Below, one piece after another: positions 7,873 to 16,083 of a DNA stretch of 44,270 nucleotides. Within the stretch, counting starts at the first letter, position 1. Every line of letters starts with the position of its first letter. The translations under genes and the position numbers were made by a program. Origin of the DNA: an uncultured Microscilla sp. (lineage in GTDB: Bacteria; Bacteroidota; Bacteroidia; Cytophagales; Microscillaceae); NCBI RefSeq assembly GCF_947493425.1, contig NZ_CANLRP010000056.1, positions 1 through 44,270 on the forward strand, written 5' to 3'. The notes beneath the pieces are model-generated. The model was given only the letters and a program-made list of their open reading frames with translations, did no database searches and was not told where the DNA came from.

Positions 7873-9687
7873 TTATTGCTCTCTTCCAGCCAGGTCTATC
7901 ACGCTTGCTTTTTTATTACGACTTACTGACGCCTTCCCATCAAAAAAGTCTTCGGCATAATCATATTGTATAGGTGTAATTTCTTTGCCCTTTGGAGTAA
8001 TATACCCCCATAAGCTATCTATTTTTACTCTAGCCCGTTTTTGGGCAAAAGGCATTATTTGGTCATATTTAAGGGAGGTTACCTCCTTACCTTGGTGATT
8101 GATAATGCCCCATTTATTATTGGCAGCAACCAATAGTAAGTTGTGTGATAGTGGTTGATAATGATCATACTTAAACTCTGTAAGTGGTTTACCAGTAAGG
8201 TCCAAAATACCTGTTTTTTTATTTTTGATTGCAGCAAGTGCTGTTTTGTTTGGTAATGCCTCAATAAAATCGTACCCTATGACAGTACGAAGCATGTCTT
8301 TATACATCACACCATACTTTGCCCCTTGTTTTACTATATACAGTTGTGCGTTTACTGGTATAAGAAGCTGACCTTGTTGGTTTACAAAACCTTTGTGTTG
8401 TATTTGTTTGCCTTGAGCGTTAGGCACAAAAAAGGTAACCTTTGCTTTGCCTTTGTCAAAACTACGGGCTTCGGGATAAACCAATGGAACCACTACTTTG
8501 CCTTGAGTGTTGATAAAGCCATGCCAGCCGTTTTTTCCCACAAGTGCTCGTTGTTCGCTAAAGGCAAGCACTGTATCATATTTCAATGCGGTAATTTCTT
8601 TTCCAAATTGGTTGATTACTCCCCATTTACCGTCTTTTTTTACCTGCGCAAAACCTTGCGAAAAATCAAGGGTTTGGTCATATTTTGCGGGAGTAAGCAT
8701 ATTGCCTTGTTGGTCTATAAAACCATATTTATTGTATACAAAATAGCGAGCAAATCGCCCTTTAAAGTCTTCTAAAGTAGGATATTTTAAGTTTACCCTG
8801 ATGCGTCCAGTAGAGTCTATGGCTCCCCAGTAGCCATCTTTTTTCACCAATGCCCGGTTGTTTTTAAAGTCCCTTACCTCATCATATTGTACAGGCGTAA
8901 TTTCTTTGCCTTGACGGTCTATAAATCCCCAATATTGTCCATTGTCTAAGCTAACCAAAGCAAACCCTCCATGAAAATCACCTATGAACCCATATTTGAG
9001 AGAGGTGACAGCTTGCCCTTCCCGGTCTATCAACCCAAAAACTTTCTGGGTATAACCCTGTTCATCTTTACGGGTTTGGGCTACTTTGGCAAGCCCTTGT
9101 TTGAAAGATTCGGCATAATCGTATGTTGCCGATACTACAATTTCTCCCTTAGTATCTACAAACCCCCATAAGTAGTGTTTAACTAAAGAATCTTTGTTGT
9201 CTTTTATTTCTACGCTTATTCTTGCTAAGCCCTCTGAAGGCATATCTATGCTACGAAACTCAATAGGCACCACTACTTTTCCTTGAGTATCGATGAGTCC
9301 TTCCTGGTTGTTTATATTCACAATAGCCAAACCACCTTCAAAATCGCTTGCCCAATCATAAGAAGGCTTAATCACTTCTTTGTTTTGTTGGTCAATAAAT
9401 CCGTATTTCCCTTTAAAAAAAACTCTGGCAAGTTCTCCTTGGTGTTTGTATACTACTTCATACTTTAGTTTTTGGGTCATTTCCTGGTCTACTTGCAAAG
9501 CTGCCTTGCCTGATGTTTTGGTAGAGTCTACCGGAGACTGGTTGCTTGTTTTTGTAGAACACCCCAACAGTGCAACAAACCACAAAAGAGCCAAGAGGAT
9601 AATTAGCTTATGCCCAAAGGCAAAAAGGCTATGTAGAACATAAGCAAATACTTGATGTAGATAAAAGAGGGTGTTATTTTTTTGCAT
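7873..9687 (-). CDS. WG-repeat lipoprotein
   Basis: A 604-aa protein with a long N-terminal hydrophobic region (about residues 24-42) ending in a lipobox (ALLGC). It is therefore expected to be a lipoprotein anchored in the envelope. The rest consists of about 14 WG (KWG) repeats of the type KYGFIDQQGK, then a VxPxxYD element, spaced 35-50 residues apart. WG repeats form beta structures and are common in Bacteroidota and phages, but their function is not established. The gene starts inside the 3' end of the upstream membrane-protein gene (14-base overlap), so the two are translationally coupled and likely work together. It is unusual that the signal region is preceded by some 20 residues. Confidence 0.9.
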   Translation of the reverse strand: MQKNNTLFYLHQVFAYVLHSLFAFGHKLIILLALLWFVALLGCSTKTSNQSPVDSTKTSGKAALQVDQEMTQKLKYEVVYKHQGELARVFFKGKYGFIDQQNKEVIKPSYDWASDFEGGLAIVNINNQEGLIDTQGKVVVPIEFRSIDMPSEGLARISVEIKDNKDSLVKHYLWGFVDTKGEIVVSATYDYAESFKQGLAKVAQTRKDEQGYTQKVFGLIDREGQAVTSLKYGFIGDFHGGFALVSLDNGQYWGFIDRQGKEITPVQYDEVRDFKNNRALVKKDGYWGAIDSTGRIRVNLKYPTLEDFKGRFARYFVYNKYGFIDQQGNMLTPAKYDQTLDFSQGFAQVKKDGKWGVINQFGKEITALKYDTVLAFSEQRALVGKNGWHGFINTQGKVVVPLVYPEARSFDKGKAKVTFFVPNAQGKQIQHKGFVNQQGQLLIPVNAQLYIVKQGAKYGVMYKDMLRTVIGYDFIEALPNKTALAAIKNKKTGILDLTGKPLTEFKYDHYQPLSHNLLLVAANNKWGIINHQGKEVTSLKYDQIMPFAQKRARVKIDSLWGYITPKGKEITPIQYDYAEDFFDGKASVSRNKKASVIDLAGREQ

Positions 9688-10249
9688 TTTTGTTTAACAT
9701 CTTTTTGCGTGCTTCAAGATAGTTTTTTTTCTTGACTTCGTTCTGAGGGTTTTCTCGGTATTCAATAAATTTTTGGGCAAACTCAGGGTGATCGTGGTAA
9801 TAGAGTTGGATCAGCTTAGACAAAGGTGTTTGATAAAAGGTAAGTGCTAGTGTAGCAATGAAGATAGATTTGACCAGGAGTTTTTTGAAAAAAAGTTTTT
9901 CTTTGAGTACTTGAACAGCAACAAATATTGTGTATGCCATGAGTATAAACATACTGAAGCCTAAAAAACGAGTATCCCAAAGCATAGCTTTGAACAGTAC
10001 TCCCAAAGTGTTGATGGCAAATAAAAGGTACCCTAATTTGTAAAGAGGAATAAAAAAGCGGTCACTGGCAGCAACAGGCTGATCATTGAGTAAAGTAGGG
10101 CGCAAGCCTCTCCTAATATAACTGATGGATAAACCCAGCAAGCCAATGATAAGCACCGGAGTACCCCAAAACACCAAGGCTATTTTGAGCATAAAACCTG
10201 TAATACTTAAAAGTATAAAAATAAACTCAGTGAGAACAAATGGTTTCAT
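9674..10249 (-). CDS. Multi-pass membrane protein coupled to the WG-repeat lipoprotein
   Basis: A 191-aa protein with about four transmembrane helices (roughly residues 8-46, 68-86, 95-113 and 124-142) and a highly charged C-terminal tail ending KKMLNKNAKK. No family is recognised. Its last 14 bases overlap the start of the WG-repeat lipoprotein gene, an arrangement typical of translational coupling. A shared role in the envelope is inferred from this alone. Confidence 0.75.
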   Translation of the reverse strand: MKPFVLTEFIFILLSITGFMLKIALVFWGTPVLIIGLLGLSISYIRRGLRPTLLNDQPVAASDRFFIPLYKLGYLLFAINTLGVLFKAMLWDTRFLGFSMFILMAYTIFVAVQVLKEKLFFKKLLVKSIFIATLALTFYQTPLSKLIQLYYHDHPEFAQKFIEYRENPQNEVKKKNYLEARKKMLNKNAKK

Positions 10250-10680
10250 TATCTGTTATTTTTTGGGTCAAAATACGGCTTTAAGCAAGCACTTAGGTAT
10301 TTGACACGAAGGTACTATCATTTTGCTGAATTTGCCAACCTGAGAGCATTAGGTGCCTGGCAATCGCAAGAAAAATTTACTTGCAAAGTAATAGCTTGAT
10401 TATCAGCTGCTTGATGAATTACTTGTGTATTTTAGTAAAAAGATCAAATAACTGTTAATCAGTTGTTTATGATTTTAGCAATGCAATAATTGGCTTTCTT
10501 GCGATTGCCCTGGCATTAGGTGCAGGATAACTGAAGAAATTAGGTAATGTAGTTTTGTGGTTGGTATGTAGGTTTTTTAAGTAGGTCTACTTCCCAAGCA
10601 TTTGTGTATAATTTGCTTTTAGGGGGGAATAAGTGTTAAGAATAAGGAAGGGTTGGCTTGATGGTGCGTGTCCTAAAGAT
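10250..10680. other. 431-base spacer with an inverted-repeat region
   Basis: No gene is seen. The spacer holds the 10346-10524 repeat described separately and, on its left, the presumed promoter of the membrane protein/WG pair. A TACCTTCG on the minus strand at 10305-10312 is one mismatch from TAnnTTTG. Confidence 0.5.
10346..10524. repeat. Inverted-repeat element with direct-repeat borders, copy D
   Basis: GGCAATCGCAAGAAA at 10359-10373 is repeated as its exact reverse complement at 10495-10509. Outside it, GCATTAGGTGC occurs in direct orientation at both borders (10346-10356 and 10514-10524). Inside, AAATAACTG and CAGTTGTTT form a further hairpin. The direct copies at the borders resemble a target duplication, but they could also be part of the element. 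No ORF is present. Confidence 0.6.
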
Positions 10681-12387
10681 TTAGTGAATAATATTTTTTG
10701 TTGCCAAAACATTGCGTAAAGCAACCAGTTGATCAATGGCTTCTTGTGGGGTTTTTCCGGCGGTGGCAATCATACCCCAACAGTCGGGAGCTATGCTAAT
10801 TACTTCCATTTTGGAAGCTGCCTCAGGAAAACATTCGGCCACTATTTGTCGAAATTCGGGCAGGGTAAAATCAATGTGAGGGTGTATGACCAATGTTGCT
10901 CCATATAACCCTTGAGCAAGCACGTTTTTTTTATCCATAAATGTACGCAAACATTCAGCTCCGTTAAATGAGAGGTTAGGGTCTTGCACTCCCAACATTA
11001 TTTCATCACCAAAATGCCCACCTAAACGACCAATAGCAAAGTCGATTCCAGCAATATTTAACCCAGCAATATGTTGTTGAAACCCACTGGCCAGTGCCCG
11101 CATTGTGTTAGTAATGCAGGTATAATGTTCGGCTGATATATTCAATTTGGTTGCTTGTTGGGCATCCAGGTATAAGTTTCCCTTCCAAGAAGTGCCTTCC
11201 ATAAATTGTAGGGTAATACCAGGGGCTTGTTCGCCTTGGCGTATATGTGCTGAGGGGGTAGTTTTTAGGGTGAAATCATTTACCACAGTTTCTAAATACG
11301 TAACATGAGCTTCGAGTAAATAGTCATCATCGTAGGTGTAAGCCTCATTTGCCAGTTGGGTCAGTAGCGTAACATCAGCTAAAGGTATATTAGGAGTAAT
11401 ACGTGCTCCATCACCTGAGCTACAGGCTTTAAAACAACCTGTGGTAAGCCCGTATCGACTTTGAAGTAGCTGTGCTGCCTGTTGTATTTGCTTGGCAAAA
11501 TGGGCTTCATCACAGTTTTCTCGAATAATTATATAACCAGGCAAACGGGGTATTTCTACCTTGAGTTTTTGGTAAACGTCAGCAAACTGTCCCTCATTTG
11601 CCAACGTTTCTTTTACAGTTTGTTGCTTGATTTTTTCTGTGGGTATGCCCAATGCTTGTTCTACCGAGGGGTATAGTACTCTTTTATTGTTCCAATGTTG
11701 TGAAATCTCAGGTGAGTTGCTATCAATTTTGAGCTGGTCAAGCTGTGCCATTCGCTTAAGCCATACCAAAAATATTTGCATTTCTTGCTCAAGTGCATAT
11801 ACCCTTGCCACTGTATTAGGGTGGGCTGTCAAAAAATCAATCATCTGTTTAATGACAGGTACTGGAGTTGCAAGGTGTTGTTTTGCCAGTACAATCAAAG
11901 CTTGTGAAAGGTAATAATAATCTATGTTTGCAATATAGGCACCTCTCACTTTTTCGGTTTCAATGGCAGTCTCCCAGGCAGTTACCCTGCCTACACACAA
12001 GTCATCTGGTTGGGCAAAATACACCGACTGGACCTCTTTATAAGCAGCGTAGTCTAAGCCTGGTACTTCTTGTTGAAGCTTGTTTAAATCGTCTAAAAAA
12101 GCATTAAGTTCAGGAGTAGTAGAATGTAAAAATAAAGAAGTGTTAGTGTTAGAAGATTGAGTAACTGAAACAAGCTCTTGGGTGACAACCTGCGCCAGGT
12201 TAGACAAATCTACCCCCAATAATAGTTCGCATAGGTCTTCTATCTCATAAGCTCGTAAAACCAGAGGTCCTGTATAAAACCCTTGCCAAGGCAATACCTC
12301 GCCAGGGGATACTCTCACATTCCATTGATAATTTAAAAATGTTTTTGGATCAAAGTGATCTAAAAACACTTTCTGATAGTCAAACAT
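10681..12387 (-). CDS. Unknown protein with ATP-grasp-like C-terminal half
   Basis: A 568-aa cytoplasmic protein with no signal peptide. The N-terminal half is not recognised. In the C-terminal half three segments follow each other as in ATP-grasp ligases. A Gly-rich loop (FKACSSGDGARI) follows a strand. Next come LLEAHVTYLETVVNDF and GITLQFMEGTSWKG. Last come GIDFAIGRLGG and QDPNLSFNG, recalling the metal-binding D/E-x-N-x-R-x-G stretch, though the usual Arg is not at its place. ATP-grasp enzymes join a carboxylate to an amine or thiol. If correct, this would be a peptide or amino-acid ligase of unknown substrate. The assignment is by pattern only. It has no operon partner; fold-back repeats flank it on both sides. 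Confidence 0.6.
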   Translation of the reverse strand: MFDYQKVFLDHFDPKTFLNYQWNVRVSPGEVLPWQGFYTGPLVLRAYEIEDLCELLLGVDLSNLAQVVTQELVSVTQSSNTNTSLFLHSTTPELNAFLDDLNKLQQEVPGLDYAAYKEVQSVYFAQPDDLCVGRVTAWETAIETEKVRGAYIANIDYYYLSQALIVLAKQHLATPVPVIKQMIDFLTAHPNTVARVYALEQEMQIFLVWLKRMAQLDQLKIDSNSPEISQHWNNKRVLYPSVEQALGIPTEKIKQQTVKETLANEGQFADVYQKLKVEIPRLPGYIIIRENCDEAHFAKQIQQAAQLLQSRYGLTTGCFKACSSGDGARITPNIPLADVTLLTQLANEAYTYDDDYLLEAHVTYLETVVNDFTLKTTPSAHIRQGEQAPGITLQFMEGTSWKGNLYLDAQQATKLNISAEHYTCITNTMRALASGFQQHIAGLNIAGIDFAIGRLGGHFGDEIMLGVQDPNLSFNGAECLRTFMDKKNVLAQGLYGATLVIHPHIDFTLPEFRQIVAECFPEAASKMEVISIAPDCWGMIATAGKTPQEAIDQLVALRNVLATKNIIH

Positions 12388-12417
12388 TCGTAATTATTAA
12401 TTATTAACCAACGGTTT
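12388..12417. other. Short AT-rich leader before fold-back element B
   Basis: Thirty bases separate the start codon of the 568-aa gene from the repeat element. If that gene has its own promoter, the promoter lies in or beyond the repeat. Confidence 0.3.
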
Positions 12418-12712
12418 AGAGTATGTTTAAATTTGTCTTCGGAGTTAAAAATGATGAGTTTTTTGTGCTGGCGAGATATATTTTTAAGTGAATAGCTAAA
12501 GCCCCGAATACAAGTTCGGTTCATAACTCCGAGCTTGCCCTCGGAGGATTTTAAAACTATTGACGCAAAAATTAACGAAGTCAGCGCGTAAAAATCACTT
12601 TTTTAGCCCAGATTATAACCGAGCGTAAACGAGTTTCTAAATTCCGAACTTGATTCGGAGCTCTGTTTCACCATTGACAATAAACAAGAAAACTAATTTT
12701 TAAACATACTCT
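12418..12712. repeat. Fold-back element with 14-bp terminal repeats, copy B
   Basis: The ends are a perfect 14-bp inverted repeat, AGAGTATGTTTAAA at 12418-12431 and its reverse complement at 12699-12712. The interior is a row of GC-rich hairpins in AT-rich DNA: CCGAA/TTCGG (about 12503-12518), CTCCGAG/CTCGGAG (about 12527-12546) and a second CCGAA/TTCGG (about 12643-12657). There is no ORF in its 295 bp. It has the size and form of a MITE or a REP-like element. It sits directly upstream of the 568-aa gene and may carry or block its promoter. Confidence 0.7.
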
Positions 12713-13141
12713 TATGGTATTTTAAACAACTTAGAAGTGTCATTTTCTTGCCCAAGAATCCGACTCAACCTTGCTTTGCTTTTACAACAATGTAAAAACA
12801 ACCAACTCCTAAATTACGCTAAAAATTGATTTAAATTCTAACGAGTCCTCATTTTAAAATCTTTTTTTGGTAATTCCTCATCAGGAAACAGAATATTTTG
12901 ATGTTAGCCTTTTTTTGCTCCAAAAAAATGTTAAAATAGCATCAATCACGCCAAAAATCACTGCCATATATCGCCCTACCTTTGGCTTAACAACCAACAA
13001 TTTTATGTTTATGCAGTGGTAGGCTGACGTTGGAATATAGGGCTATTGGAGTTTGTATGTAGTGTTTGGTGCTACCTGATAACTGTAACATATATTGGCT
13101 AATCTAAGCAACAATAGCTCTACAGAATACCCGAAATAGTT
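12713..13141. other. Spacer upstream of deoC
   Basis: This AT-rich sequence has no ORF of note. Short inverted pieces (CACTGC about 12958 and GCAGTG about 13015; CTACC and GGTAG nearby) may pair weakly. Apart from the deoC -7 box at its right end, nothing was identified. Confidence 0.45.
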
Positions 13142-13149
13142 TAACTTTG
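13142..13149 (+). promoter_or_regulatory. deoC promoter -7 box (TAACTTTG)
   Basis: TAACTTTG matches the Bacteroidota -7 consensus exactly and lies 29 bases before the deoC ATG, giving a short leader. No TTG was found at the expected -33 position. Confidence 0.5.
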
Positions 13150-13178
13150 TACTTGATACAGCAAAAACTCCCCAAAAT

Positions 13179-13853
13179 ATGCAAAACATTCATGAGTATA
13201 TAGAACATACCAACCTTAAGCCTACTGTGACTTACGAAAGTATAGAAACATTGGTGGAAGAAGCCGTTACTCATAACTTTACAGGAATATGTGTACCTCC
13301 TTATTGGGCAAAAAAAGCCAGGCGTGACTTAGGCAAAGCCCCTGTGCAACTGGTTACTGTGGTAGGGTTTCCTTTGGGTTACCAACGAGCTGAAGTAAAA
13401 ATGCAAGAGATAGAAAGTGCCTTAAAAGAAGGGGTAAATGAGTTGGACATTGTAATTAATATCTCTGCAATTAAATGCAACGCTTATGCGTGGATTAAAC
13501 AGGAGATGGCTTGGTTTTCTCAAGTCATTCATGCCGAAGAAGCAATGATGAAGGTCATTCTCGAAACTGCTTACCTGAATGACCATGAAATAAGGGAAGC
13601 CAGCAAAGTATGTGTAGATGCCGGGGTTGATTTTATGAAAACATCTACTGGGTATGCACCCGAAGGCGCCAAGGTAGAACACGTTCGTTTATTACGTGAT
13701 ATTTTGCCCGATACTGTAGGCATCAAGGCCTCTGGAGGCATCAGGTCGTATGAACAAGCCCAGGAAATGATTATTGCCGGAGCAGATAGAATTGGTACCT
13801 CATCTGGTATTAAAATCGTAGAAGAGGCGTTGGCTAAAGGTGTTAAAAGCTAA
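13179..13853 (+). CDS. deoC: Deoxyribose-phosphate aldolase
   Basis: This 224-aa enzyme cleaves 2-deoxyribose-5-phosphate to glyceraldehyde-3-phosphate and acetaldehyde, the last step of deoxynucleoside catabolism. The catalytic set is present. Lys154 in DFMKTSTGYAP forms the Schiff base. Lys183 in GIKASGGIRS and Asp90 in ELDIVINI complete the relay. GADRIGTSSG near the end binds phosphate. Length is normal for the shorter bacterial DeoC. It is a cytoplasmic TIM barrel. It has its own promoter box and no deo-operon partners (deoA, deoB, deoD) next to it. Confidence 0.97.
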   Translation: MQNIHEYIEHTNLKPTVTYESIETLVEEAVTHNFTGICVPPYWAKKARRDLGKAPVQLVTVVGFPLGYQRAEVKMQEIESALKEGVNELDIVINISAIKCNAYAWIKQEMAWFSQVIHAEEAMMKVILETAYLNDHEIREASKVCVDAGVDFMKTSTGYAPEGAKVEHVRLLRDILPDTVGIKASGGIRSYEQAQEMIIAGADRIGTSSGIKIVEEALAKGVKS

Positions 13854-14109
13854 ATATTGAACTACATATTGACACAATTGTATGAATTTCTCAGTATCTA
13901 TAGAGTGAGTAGCATAGGTAAAAGAAGTAAGAAAGAGCCTTGATTTATTGTAGCATGAAGATTCTCCTTTTATCTTTGTCACTGGATTTTAATATATCAA
14001 AGGTCAGGTAGATTTTTTAAATACATAATTAATTGATAGTCAGTAATAAAAGTTATCTGGGCTCATCATTTTAATTGTAATATGATGATAAATTAATTTT
14101 CTTTAAGAT

Positions 14110-15033
14110 ATGATGAATTTAGAGATTACCAACCCCCTTTATTATGGTGTTCCCTTCTTTTTTGTGCTAATCATTAGTGAGTACTTGCTTACTTATAAAC
14201 ACGACAAGGATCACTATAATGCCAAAGATTTTTGGAGTAGTTTTCAAGTAGCAATTACTTCTGGTATTGTAGCTATCTTTACTAAAACCGCTTCTATAGC
14301 AGTGTTTTATATGTTATACAAAGGTTTTGCTGACTTGCGGGTTGAGTGGTTGGGCTACCAATATATTGACTGGACTATTTGGTGGGTGTGGGTATTGTTA
14401 ATCCTTGCCGATGACTTATGTTTTTACTGGTATCATCGCCTGAGTCATACTGTAAGGGTGTTGTGGGCAGCCCACGTGGTACATCATTCTTCAGAGCAAT
14501 ATAATTTTGGTAATGCCATTCGCAATGGTATTTTTACCCTATTTTATAAGTCACTGTTTTGGTTGTGGTTACCCATTTTAGGTTTTCACCCAGTAATGGT
14601 TGTTACTGTAATGGGGATTAGTACCATTTACCAGTATTGGTTGCATTCTTCTAAGCTCCCTAAGCTGGGTGTTATGGAAGAGTTCATGAATACGCCTAAG
14701 TTACATGCAGTACATCATTCACGCAACATTGAATACCTTGATAAAAACCATGCCGCCATTTTTATGTTTTGGGATAGATTGTTTGGTACATACAAGGCGT
14801 ATGACGACAATGTTCCGGCAGAGTTTGGGGTAATTAAAGGACCTAACTCTAACAAATTAGTCAATATCGTTTTTCACGAATACCGTGATTTATGGCAAGA
14901 TGTGAAGAACGCTAAAACTTGGCAAGATAAGTTTATGTATTTGTTTTCGCCTCCAGGCTGGAGCCCTGATGGATCAACCAAAACAACCAAACAAATGCAG
15001 AAAGAGCTTGATCAAGAAAAACAACTTGCTTGA
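14110..15033 (+). CDS. Fatty acid hydroxylase/sterol desaturase family protein
   Basis: A 307-aa integral membrane di-iron enzyme. It has the three His clusters of the family: H109-x3-H113 (YHRLSH), H122-x2-HH126 (HVVHH) and H199-x2-HH203 (HAVHH), plus His179. These ligate two irons that activate O2 to hydroxylate or desaturate a lipid. About four hydrophobic helices surround them (roughly residues 12-28, 45-70, 88-106 and 143-175). The family includes sterol desaturases, carotenoid hydroxylases and alkylglycerol monooxygenase; this bacterial branch has no fixed substrate. The gene is monocistronic and followed by a strong terminator. The ATG at 14110 is followed by a second ATG that could equally be used. 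Confidence 0.93.
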   Translation: MMNLEITNPLYYGVPFFFVLIISEYLLTYKHDKDHYNAKDFWSSFQVAITSGIVAIFTKTASIAVFYMLYKGFADLRVEWLGYQYIDWTIWWVWVLLILADDLCFYWYHRLSHTVRVLWAAHVVHHSSEQYNFGNAIRNGIFTLFYKSLFWLWLPILGFHPVMVVTVMGISTIYQYWLHSSKLPKLGVMEEFMNTPKLHAVHHSRNIEYLDKNHAAIFMFWDRLFGTYKAYDDNVPAEFGVIKGPNSNKLVNIVFHEYRDLWQDVKNAKTWQDKFMYLFSPPGWSPDGSTKTTKQMQKELDQEKQLA

Positions 15034-15121
15034 GTATTTTTTATAAAGTTTGAATGCTTAGACCTAAAATAAACAATGTCATTTAATAAATGATTTCTTT
15101 TTATAATACAATTTTTACCCC

Positions 15122-15152
15122 AGACAGGCTCATCCGATGCCTGTCTTTTTTT
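15122..15152 (+). terminator. Terminator after the fatty acid hydroxylase gene
   Basis: AGACAGGC (15122-15129) pairs with GCCTGTCT (15139-15146) around a 9-base loop and is followed by seven T. It ends the upstream plus-strand gene. Confidence 0.9.
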
Positions 15153-15312
15153 GCCCCTATATCAGCTTTAACAAATGCTTAGGGCTTGATTAACACCTGC
15201 TTAACAACCATTATCAGATTAATGTGCGTTCTTTGAATAAAAGCATGTTGTTACATGTATAATAATATATACAATATACCTGTTTCCAAGAATCTAGAAC
15301 TCATCAAAATAA

Positions 15313-15804
15313 ATGAAGAAATTATTTATAATAGTTTATGCGACTATGTTTTTATTAGGAGGATGTCTCCAGAAGCCAAAGTATGCCGTCACTACTTCGC
15401 CAGCAGACACTAACTTTCAAGTATCTAAAACCAATCAGGAATGGAAAGAAGTTTTAAGTCCATTGGCTTTTCATGTAATGCGTGAGCAAGGCACTGAAAA
15501 AGCTTTTTCAGGCAAATACTGGAACTATAAAAAAGAGGGCATATATACTTGTGTTGCTTGTAAAAACCCTTTGTTTTCGTCTAAAGCTAAGTTTGACTCT
15601 GGTACTGGTTGGCCAAGTTATTGGGCACCATTGTCCAAAAAATCGGTCAATGTAAAAAAAGACTATAGCTATGGTATGGTACGCGAAGAAGTACACTGTA
15701 GTGCTTGTGGAGGTCACTTGGGGCATGTGTTTCGCGACGGTCCGGAGCCAACCCGTTTACGCTATTGTGTCAATTCGGTAGCACTGGACTTTAAAGAGAA
15801 GTAA
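15313..15804 (+). CDS. msrB: Envelope lipoprotein methionine-R-sulfoxide reductase B
   Basis: This 163-aa enzyme reduces the R-epimer of methionine sulfoxide in proteins. The N-terminus has a signal peptide with a lipobox (LLGGC, Cys18), so it is exported and lipid-anchored, unlike cytoplasmic MsrB. The SelR domain spans about 40-160. Zn ligands are Cys80, Cys83 (YTCVAC) and Cys129, Cys132 (HCSAC). SGTGWPSYW and GHLGHVFRDGP are substrate-site motifs. The nucleophile is Cys152 in LRYCVNS. No resolving Cys is obvious apart from the Zn ligands. The role is repair of oxidised envelope proteins; the reductant partner is not encoded here. The ATG is followed by a typical basic signal start. Confidence 0.95.
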   Translation: MKKLFIIVYATMFLLGGCLQKPKYAVTTSPADTNFQVSKTNQEWKEVLSPLAFHVMREQGTEKAFSGKYWNYKKEGIYTCVACKNPLFSSKAKFDSGTGWPSYWAPLSKKSVNVKKDYSYGMVREEVHCSACGGHLGHVFRDGPEPTRLRYCVNSVALDFKEK

Positions 15805-15857
15805 AATATATTTTTGATATAAAAACTATCACTAACGTCAATCATTTTGTTATTTTG

Positions 15858-15893
15858 GGTACTGGTGTACAAGCTGCCAGTACCTTTTTTTTT
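15858..15893 (+). terminator. Terminator after msrB
   Basis: GGTACTGG (15858-15865) and CCAGTACC (15877-15884) form a perfect 8-bp stem followed by nine T. Confidence 0.92.
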
Positions 15894-16083
15894 AAAACAG
15901 TGAAATACTGTAATGATCAAATAGCTTTTAGTTAGTTTTAACTTGCAGCTTGAGAGTGCAGTTTGGGTTTATGCTACCTTGGAAATAACTTTTAGAAACC
16001 CAATTATCAACCAGGTGTTGATTTTATATATTCAAACATATTTTTGATGTGATATTTAAGTTTTGACTAATTGTTAAGCCCCA

